A stretch of DNA of 40,001 nucleotides from a virus, in IMG/VR virus record IMGVR_UViG_3300034061_001236, positions 1 through 40,001 of that record; one strand, written 5' to 3'. Made by a program: the position numbers and the translations under genes. The notes beneath the pieces are model-generated. The model searched no databases. It was given only the letters and a program-made list of their open reading frames with translations, and was not told the DNA's origin. Within the stretch, counting starts at the first letter, position 1. The number at the start of each line of letters is the position of its first letter. This document shows, piece after piece, positions 8,030 through 15,359 of this stretch.

Positions 8030-11000
8030 TGTATAATAAAAAAGTCCTTAAGAAAATCACTTCTAGCTTAGACAAAGCTAAGAAACCTGCTGTTCCTAAA
8101 GATATTATTGTTGACCCAAAAGGACAATGGAATCACCCAGGAAAAGTAACACGTATACCTGCAAGTAACATTACTATGCAAGGAGTAAACTATCCTGTTA
8201 TGGGTGTACCAAATATTGGCATGCCTGTAATGATGTATCCAGGTCAAGACTATGATTTTCCAGGTGCTGACTATGTTGATGAGTATCCTCAAATGCAAGA
8301 TGGTGGTGAGCAAGATGGTATGAATGCAATGATGAAAGCTAGACTTGCATATGCAAATGAGTTTGGTAATCCTGCAGCTAAGAGAATGATCAACCTACCT
8401 GATAATCCATATCAATTTGATAATGGAGATACAGGTACACATTATATGGCAAGTATGGATAACTATGCTGTACCACAAATTCAAGATGAGAATGGTCAGT
8501 TGATGTTAGGAGACTATGGTCCGGAGTCTAATGAAGCAATGAGATTTGAGTCAGATGAAGATGCTAATTATTTTGCTAAGCATTATAAAGATGTTTCTCC
8601 AGGCTTTATGGAAATGGATCTTAGTCCAGAAGAAATAGAAGAGTATGCTAAAGGAGGTTTTATCATAGAAGATATATCCGTACCAGAACTTACTAAAGCT
8701 CAAAAAGGTCTTACTAAAAAACCTTTAGAAATTAGTGACCCAAAAGAATTTGCTTACAGAAATAAAATGTATAATGACAGTTTAGTAGCTTATAATAGAG
8801 ATATTAACTTTGATAGAGAGTATATAAATTTAGTTAAAAAAGCAAAATCTTTTAATGAAATATATGAAGGAAAGCAAAAACTGCAAAATAAATATCCATT
8901 AAATAAAGTTAAACCTTCCATAACACGACATATTAGTTCTTCTCCTATAATTGCAATTAATCCAATTGTTAATTATAAAGCTAAAAATGTAATAGATTTT
9001 AAAAAACCAACACAACCTGTAATATTTAAAAATCAAATTGTACCTACAGTAGAACAAATGGTAACACCTGCAAAAGTTGTACAACCTACACAAAAAAAAG
9101 TTGTTGCTCCTGTAGTACAACCTAAACCTATAACACCTAGTAAACCTACAGCTTATAGAAGTCAAACAGTAATGTATCCTGATGGTAGTTATGAATTAAG
9201 AAGAGTACCTTATTATACGGGTAATGATAAAGGTACATGGACACAAGGTACAAAACTTAATCCTCCGGGTGTTGTAAATGCAACAGATTTATCTCCAGAA
9301 GAACAACAGACTTTAAAAAATAAAAATAAATTAAATTCTAAGAAAGAAGGTGGTGTATTATTAAAAGCTCAAAATGGAAAAACTGTAAAACATACTGATA
9401 AAAAAGGTAACACTACAACAACAGTTACTGATGATGATGGTACTCAATACATAAAAGTAAAAACTGCTGATGGTAAAGTTTATAATAAAACTGTACCAGC
9501 AATGAAACCAATGTCTCGTGATGAGTTTATGCAAACTGACTATTATAACCAACGTAATCAGTTTCCAGTAATTAATCAGAAATCAGAAACTTTACAAAAC
9601 AGTGCTGCACAGACCGGTCTTAAAACAGATCAAAGATCAGTAGCTCTTAGGAATAAAGCATCACAGGAATACCACACAATGCGTGAAGAACTAATTCCTA
9701 TGATGGCTCATAAAACTGGAATGTCAGAAGATGATGCTAGACGTGCTGTGTATAATATTGATACAGATGTAGATGCATTATACAACAAATATATTTCTCC
9801 TAATGCAGGTAGACCAGATACAATCAAAAAGTTTGTACCTAGAGCTAAACAAAAATGGGATGATAAAGCAATGGACATATTATTTAATCCTATGACTGCA
9901 GCTGGTCATTGGATGCGTGGCCAAGAAGTACCTGATTATTTACAAGAGTCATTAGATAATGGAACCTATGGGTATTGGGCAAACGGAGTATGGCATACTG
10001 AAAGAAATCCTTTTGATGTTGTAACTGATAATACCCCTATAGGGGCAGTCCATGCTGCAAAAAATATTTATGACAGAGCTACAGATAATGTAGATGGTAA
10101 TTTTTGGACTGCTGAAAATGCAATGGATGCTGCAAATATTATACCTACAGCAGCACTAATGAAAGGTATGAAAGGCTTAAAAGGATTTAGATCAAAATCT
10201 TTACCGTTAGATGTATCATCTGATATTTCAAGAATAACATCAAATTCAAATAGAGCGCTTGATTTAGGTTCAGATGTAATAAGACCTTTTAAATCTACAC
10301 AGGCTGGACTTACTACTATTGGTGATCTCACAAGACAATTAGAACCTATAGTTAATAATGAAGGTAGAGTAATTAGACAAATTGGAGATCCTAAATATAC
10401 AGAAACAGGATTACAAAAATTTATTGGTAATACAGGAGCTACTGCAAAAACAGCATCTAAAGCACTTGATGAACAAGGTTTATTAAATAAATCAATAACT
10501 CAAGATGATATTTATAGCCAACAAGATATAGAAAGACTTAAACGTGTGAATAATGAAAATATATCATATGAAGATTTTGATTGGGGTAACCAAGATGAGA
10601 ATGATGATCTAGGAATGAATATGTTTGGTGATAATGAAATGGCCAGAATCTTTGGTGAATCAAATCAACTAAGAACTCCTCCTAATGAAATTTATCTTCC
10701 GGATATTCAAACAAATCCTGTATCAAGAGATACACGTATGGAAATAGTAAATCAAAGAGCTCAACTTAAAAATAAATATGATGCGTTAGGTTTAGACAAT
10801 TATCCATCATTGGAGGAGGCTCCTGAAAATGTACGCTTAAGAGCTTTTGAATTAGAAAAGAAAATTTCTGATATTGATAATTTTTTAGATAGAGCAAGAC
10901 AAAAAAGAATTCAACAACTTACATCTACCCCAGGATTGAATGATATACTTGCTTTTAGAAACCAACCTGGATATATTAACTCAACAACACCTTCTACTGT

Positions 11001-12903
11001 TAATGGTATATCAAGTAAAGATCTTTATCAATTACGTGCTGATCTTGACCGTCTTAATGCTGAAGCAGTTGATCTTTTATTTAATTCATCTAACAAACCA
11101 AAAACACCTGAACAAATAGCAAGAGCTGAAGAAGTAAATAACCAAGTAAGAAAACTAAGAACAGAAATAAATAATAGAACATCTGCCGCACCAGCAGGCC
11201 AGATTGATTTAACCAGACCACGTAGAAATTCTAGAGGTGTAATTGACATTACAGATAATCAACAAATACAACCTATTGCAGAACCTAATCCATTTTTTGC
11301 TTTACAAGGAGATAGAACATCACCACATACAATTCCAAGAAGAACTTCGCGAATTATTAACAGTAATACAGTTCCTGGTACTCCATATACAATAGCAGAA
11401 ACTCTTTCTGTACATGATAATCCATTAAATGTAGTTAATGAAGTTAGAAGGCTTGTCCAAGATCAAGCAATTAATTCAACAACTGCTTCTGATTTAATGA
11501 ATGCGTTAAGAGGTGAAATAAGAGATATGCCTATAGATTCAAAACAGAAAAAGTTTTTTATATCTGAAGCTACAAGAATAAGTAAGATTCCAAAAGATGT
11601 AGTTTATACAGGTTCAGCAAAACCAAATTCTGAAATTTATAAACTTAGTGAAAGTTGGGCAACTACCCCAGAAGAAAGAGAAGCTATACAAAAGTTATTA
11701 GTTGATAATTATGGATATTCACTGGATGACCTAGAGGGATTTATAGATAGATATGTAACTAGTGATTTATTAATAAATGTTTTTAATAATCAAGTATATG
11801 ATGATGTAAGATATGTTTTAGAACATGGTGTACCAAATCCTAACCTTCCTGTTTTTAATCGTAGAACTGGTGAGATTTCACCATTATTAAAAAACCAAAC
11901 TGAACTTCATCAAGCAGGTTTATCTAAAGATGTTGTAAATAAGATTGAAGATACAATGTATACTTATTCAATGTCAAATACAACAGGTACAGTAAATTAT
12001 AGTCAAGTTCAAGAACCTATAATTCATAAACTTAAGGATAATAAACTTATTGCTAAAACTGAAGAACTTGACGGATTAATTTCAAGTTATGAAACAGCTA
12101 TTTCTAAATTAGGAGACGGTGAGTTAAAAGAAAATCTTACAAGACAACTTGAAGATTACAAAGGAACAAAATGGCTTAGAACAGAATATGCAGATGAATT
12201 AAAAGCCCAGGGACTCAAACCAAATAAAATTGAAAAAGCTTCTATTATTTCAAACTCTCATGGTCAGAAAAATTTAGTAGATGGTGATGGAAATATTATT
12301 GGTACCTTAAACGCATATAAAGCAAAAACTCATGAAGGAACACAAGGTTATAAAATTGGTAGTACCGGAGTAAATTATAAATTTCACCCCTACAATTTAA
12401 AACATAGTAAATTTGAAAATTGGGATGAAGCACAAGATTTTTTAGAAAATGAAGAAATTGAAAAACTTATAGCAACAATAACAAATGAATCTGATAAAAC
12501 AAATCCTATTGTTTTAAAACATTTTAAAAGACAAGCAAAAGCAAAAGCAAAAGAAACTGTTAAACGTCTTCAAGAAAATAATGAAAACAGATATGGTGAA
12601 GCATTATATAGAGGAGTTCATCATGCAGTTAAAGATACAAAAGGTGCAGTATTTACAGATCAACATTTTGTTAATACAAAACTTCCTGATCCATTTACTG
12701 GAGAAATTATTAACCGTAAAAGAGCTGAAGATTATTGGAACAGTCAAGCTAAACAATACAATGAAGCTGGAATTCCTAAATCTGAATTTGTAAATCCTCC
12801 TCCACCAACTAATGCTCATGGATATGGAACAGATGAACCACACATTATTATTAGAAGACAACAAGGTGGTGATTTAAGTAAACTAAATAAGTTTATTCAT
12901 TAA
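8029..12903 (+). CDS. Large putative virion cargo protein with GG and KAQ motifs (1624 aa)
   Basis: I do not recognise a catalytic domain in this 1624-aa protein. Residues 1-230 are Pro/Met/Asp-rich and carry MQDGGE (89-94), AKGG (207-210) and LTKAQKG (221-227). A Lys/Pro/Val-rich spacer covers about 320-390, EGG is at 440-442, LLKAQNG at 444-450, and QQGG at 1611-1614 near the end. A weakly hydrophobic, Ala/Met-rich stretch lies near 690-720; the rest is mostly helical and charged. The same motifs occur in the next two genes, which look like crAss cargo proteins, so it probably belongs to that group. Composition shifts inside the gene: hand-counted lines from about 8760 on are 22-28% GC, against about 35% in a line of the preceding gene. 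The start overlaps the previous stop by one base. Confidence 0.75.
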   Translation: MYNKKVLKKITSSLDKAKKPAVPKDIIVDPKGQWNHPGKVTRIPASNITMQGVNYPVMGVPNIGMPVMMYPGQDYDFPGADYVDEYPQMQDGGEQDGMNAMMKARLAYANEFGNPAAKRMINLPDNPYQFDNGDTGTHYMASMDNYAVPQIQDENGQLMLGDYGPESNEAMRFESDEDANYFAKHYKDVSPGFMEMDLSPEEIEEYAKGGFIIEDISVPELTKAQKGLTKKPLEISDPKEFAYRNKMYNDSLVAYNRDINFDREYINLVKKAKSFNEIYEGKQKLQNKYPLNKVKPSITRHISSSPIIAINPIVNYKAKNVIDFKKPTQPVIFKNQIVPTVEQMVTPAKVVQPTQKKVVAPVVQPKPITPSKPTAYRSQTVMYPDGSYELRRVPYYTGNDKGTWTQGTKLNPPGVVNATDLSPEEQQTLKNKNKLNSKKEGGVLLKAQNGKTVKHTDKKGNTTTTVTDDDGTQYIKVKTADGKVYNKTVPAMKPMSRDEFMQTDYYNQRNQFPVINQKSETLQNSAAQTGLKTDQRSVALRNKASQEYHTMREELIPMMAHKTGMSEDDARRAVYNIDTDVDALYNKYISPNAGRPDTIKKFVPRAKQKWDDKAMDILFNPMTAAGHWMRGQEVPDYLQESLDNGTYGYWANGVWHTERNPFDVVTDNTPIGAVHAAKNIYDRATDNVDGNFWTAENAMDAANIIPTAALMKGMKGLKGFRSKSLPLDVSSDISRITSNSNRALDLGSDVIRPFKSTQAGLTTIGDLTRQLEPIVNNEGRVIRQIGDPKYTETGLQKFIGNTGATAKTASKALDEQGLLNKSITQDDIYSQQDIERLKRVNNENISYEDFDWGNQDENDDLGMNMFGDNEMARIFGESNQLRTPPNEIYLPDIQTNPVSRDTRMEIVNQRAQLKNKYDALGLDNYPSLEEAPENVRLRAFELEKKISDIDNFLDRARQKRIQQLTSTPGLNDILAFRNQPGYINSTTPSTVNGISSKDLYQLRADLDRLNAEAVDLLFNSSNKPKTPEQIARAEEVNNQVRKLRTEINNRTSAAPAGQIDLTRPRRNSRGVIDITDNQQIQPIAEPNPFFALQGDRTSPHTIPRRTSRIINSNTVPGTPYTIAETLSVHDNPLNVVNEVRRLVQDQAINSTTASDLMNALRGEIRDMPIDSKQKKFFISEATRISKIPKDVVYTGSAKPNSEIYKLSESWATTPEEREAIQKLLVDNYGYSLDDLEGFIDRYVTSDLLINVFNNQVYDDVRYVLEHGVPNPNLPVFNRRTGEISPLLKNQTELHQAGLSKDVVNKIEDTMYTYSMSNTTGTVNYSQVQEPIIHKLKDNKLIAKTEELDGLISSYETAISKLGDGELKENLTRQLEDYKGTKWLRTEYADELKAQGLKPNKIEKASIISNSHGQKNLVDGDGNIIGTLNAYKAKTHEGTQGYKIGSTGVNYKFHPYNLKHSKFENWDEAQDFLENEEIEKLIATITNESDKTNPIVLKHFKRQAKAKAKETVKRLQENNENRYGEALYRGVHHAVKDTKGAVFTDQHFVNTKLPDPFTGEIINRKRAEDYWNSQAKQYNEAGIPKSEFVNPPPPTNAHGYGTDEPHIIIRRQQGGDLSKLNKFIH

Positions 12904-12938
12904 ATTAAAAATTAGTATATTTAGATATATAGACTATT
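12904..12938 (+). other. Short AT-rich spacer with a motif shared with the 380 leader
   Basis: This 35-base gap is almost pure A+T. It contains TTAGTATATT at 12912-12921, identical to 368-377 just before the ATG at 380. TATATTTA at 12916-12923 resembles the TAnnTTTG element except for the last base. It could be a weak internal promoter or a translation enhancer. Chance matches are common in DNA this AT-rich. Confidence 0.25.
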
Positions 12939-15350
12939 ATGGCAAAAGTAAGAATACGTAAAGCTGGTCCTGGAGAAACTGCAGGATATTATAACAAGAC
13001 AGCTATGTTCTTGAACAAAGCTCAGATGGGACAAGAAGTACAGTCTGAAGAACCTCAAGGACAATCTCAAGAGGAAATGGTTCAAGCATACTATCAGTAT
13101 GCTGAACAACAGTTATCAAATGAGGTAGCACCTGATAAGGTGTATACTGACCTTGTTAGTAATGGTCTACCAGAACAAGTTGCATATCAGATGATTACAT
13201 CTCTTATGGATAAACTTGTAGATGATGGTATCATTAATCCTGATTACAAAAGAGAAAAAGAAAATCCTAATCAAGAAGAAGCTCAGGCAGTTGAAGAAGA
13301 GCCTGCTGCTGTTGAACAACAACAAGAGGATCAGTCAATGTTTGAAGAAGATCAAGATGCAGCTGATGCAGAAGAAGAGTATGTTCAAGATAGATCTTAC
13401 ATGCAAATGGGAGGTTATACTGAAGATGACTATGATGCTCAAAATAGTATGATGGATCAGTATTCTGAAGTTAAGGATAATACTGCTGAACCATTTAATT
13501 TTCAAGAACTTATTAGCAAAACACCGGGTATCCAACCTGGTTTAAACTTTCCAAGTTTATCAGAATATATTCCGGATTATCAAAATATCCAATGGAATAA
13601 TATGGATGCATTACAATCTGAACAAACTGATGAAGACATGTTACCACAACTTGAATCACAAAGAGTTGGTGGCATGGTTAAGAAAAAACAGTTTGTTAAA
13701 AATGTAATGTCTCTTTTGAAAAAACAAGAAGGAGGAGATAATACAGAACAAGAAGATCCAACATTGGGTAAAGGTAATCCTATGGATACACTTACTGAAG
13801 ATGTTCAAAAACATAAAAACAATTTCTTAAGTGCTATTAAGACTAAGGCTAATACTGTCAAAACAGAAGAGATGTATGACAAGTTAAGAAAGTCTAATGA
13901 TCCTAGTATGCAGCAACTAGCAATGGGACAACAGTTTCAAGTTGGTGGTATGACGGGTGGTCAAGATCCATTGTTTAGATTTCTTGGTGGTGGTGATCAA
14001 GGATTTCAAGAAGATCCTAATTACTATGAAGCAGACTTTTTACCTGAAGCAGCTTATGGATATTCTACAGGAAACTTAAGAAAAGCTGAAGAAGGAGAAG
14101 AAGTAAAAGCTGATGCAATTCCTAAAGCTAGAATTAATTATGTTCCAAGATACAATAGTACTCCTGGTACATGGGCAAGAAGCTTAACACCATGGAATGC
14201 TATAATGGAATCTTCAAATGTTGATGTACCAATTAGCAAACCATATAACTATGGAACTAATACTGAGTACACAGGTCCATTTGCTGGATTAACACCTGTT
14301 GCTAGACAAGTTACTAAGAGAGGTATCTTTGGAAGACCAAAGAGATACACTGATATTTATGCTATGCAAGATGCTGAAGCTAATGGTGAAATAACAGCTG
14401 ACGGCAACACATTAATATTCCCAGAGAGAAACTCCAGAGGGTATGCAGATCTTCCCCTATTGGATAATCCACATGGAGAAAAGATAAAGCATAACTATGA
14501 AGACTTTGATGATTTAAGTATGAAAGCTAAGATGGCTATCAGAAGAGGTGAGAGATTCATGAATAGAAACACTAGAAGACTAGATAGAGATCCAGACTTT
14601 AAAGATGTTGAATACGCGTATGGAGGAGCACTAGATAGTTACATGCCTAAAGCACAAGGAGGATTAACCATTAATAATCCTAATCTTCCTCAACCGGCAC
14701 CTGGTAATACAGAACTTACATTAACTAATCAGCCAGGTCTTATAGGGCAGGTTAATCAAGGCCCAAATACTGTATGGGGTCAGCAACAATCTTTCAGTCA
14801 ACCTGCACCAGTTAATAAAGAAGCTGCTGCATACAATAGTAATAATCCTTCTTATGTAACTGAACCGTTAGGAAATGACTTGTCTGAATGTACAGAAGAA
14901 CAAAAGAAAGATCCTACTAGTAAATGTTACAATGCAGGACAAATGACTTATGTTGGTGTTGATGTCCGCAATGATAGAAGTAAGACTGTAGATCCAGAAG
15001 CTGGTGTAAATGTTTTTAATGCTGGTGTCAGAGGTATAACAGGACTATTGAATAGAAAAGATGAGAAGAGAAGAGAAAGACAGATGTATGACAATCAAAC
15101 ATCTAATAATCTTTATGCTTCTCAAGCAGGCATGATGAAAGGTCAATGGAATGACTTAGGTTCTATGGCTGGTATGTATAATCCTGGTGACACCGGTCAA
15201 GATACAAGTGGTTATTCATCATATGGTAAATATGGTGGTTACATGCAAGACGGTGGTGAATCAGATTATGATGAAGGTGATGAAGTTTACATGACAGAAG
15301 ATGACATTAAAAACTTCATGGCTAATGGTGGAGAAATTGAATACATATAA
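12939..15350 (+). CDS. Putative virion cargo protein, Gly-Gly motif family (803 aa)
   Basis: This is a polar, acidic, Gln/Glu-rich 803-aa protein. It starts with a basic KVRIRK segment (residues 3-8) that also opens the next gene. Short motifs recur along it: LNKAQMG (25-31), MQMGG (155-159), GG at 244-245 and 265-266, FQVGG (333-337), PEAAYG (369-374), LRKAEEG (380-386), MPKAQGG (569-575), YMQDGGE (768-774) and a C-terminal MANGGE (794-799). Residues about 45-100 look helical; the acidic stretch 105-155 and many later segments look disordered. No enzyme motif is visible. Proteins of this style lie between muzzle and RNA polymerase in crAss-like phages and are thought to be packed in the capsid or tail and ejected. 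It starts 35 bases after the previous gene and ends 9 bases before the next. Confidence 0.8.
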   Translation: MAKVRIRKAGPGETAGYYNKTAMFLNKAQMGQEVQSEEPQGQSQEEMVQAYYQYAEQQLSNEVAPDKVYTDLVSNGLPEQVAYQMITSLMDKLVDDGIINPDYKREKENPNQEEAQAVEEEPAAVEQQQEDQSMFEEDQDAADAEEEYVQDRSYMQMGGYTEDDYDAQNSMMDQYSEVKDNTAEPFNFQELISKTPGIQPGLNFPSLSEYIPDYQNIQWNNMDALQSEQTDEDMLPQLESQRVGGMVKKKQFVKNVMSLLKKQEGGDNTEQEDPTLGKGNPMDTLTEDVQKHKNNFLSAIKTKANTVKTEEMYDKLRKSNDPSMQQLAMGQQFQVGGMTGGQDPLFRFLGGGDQGFQEDPNYYEADFLPEAAYGYSTGNLRKAEEGEEVKADAIPKARINYVPRYNSTPGTWARSLTPWNAIMESSNVDVPISKPYNYGTNTEYTGPFAGLTPVARQVTKRGIFGRPKRYTDIYAMQDAEANGEITADGNTLIFPERNSRGYADLPLLDNPHGEKIKHNYEDFDDLSMKAKMAIRRGERFMNRNTRRLDRDPDFKDVEYAYGGALDSYMPKAQGGLTINNPNLPQPAPGNTELTLTNQPGLIGQVNQGPNTVWGQQQSFSQPAPVNKEAAAYNSNNPSYVTEPLGNDLSECTEEQKKDPTSKCYNAGQMTYVGVDVRNDRSKTVDPEAGVNVFNAGVRGITGLLNRKDEKRRERQMYDNQTSNNLYASQAGMMKGQWNDLGSMAGMYNPGDTGQDTSGYSSYGKYGGYMQDGGESDYDEGDEVYMTEDDIKNFMANGGEIEYI

Positions 15351-15359
15351 TTTTACAAC

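Noticed and set aside
13222-13452. A 76-codon plus-strand frame inside the 803-aa gene
   Set aside because: The Lys/Leu/Met-rich product is a frame shadow of an acidic Glu/Gln-rich stretch.
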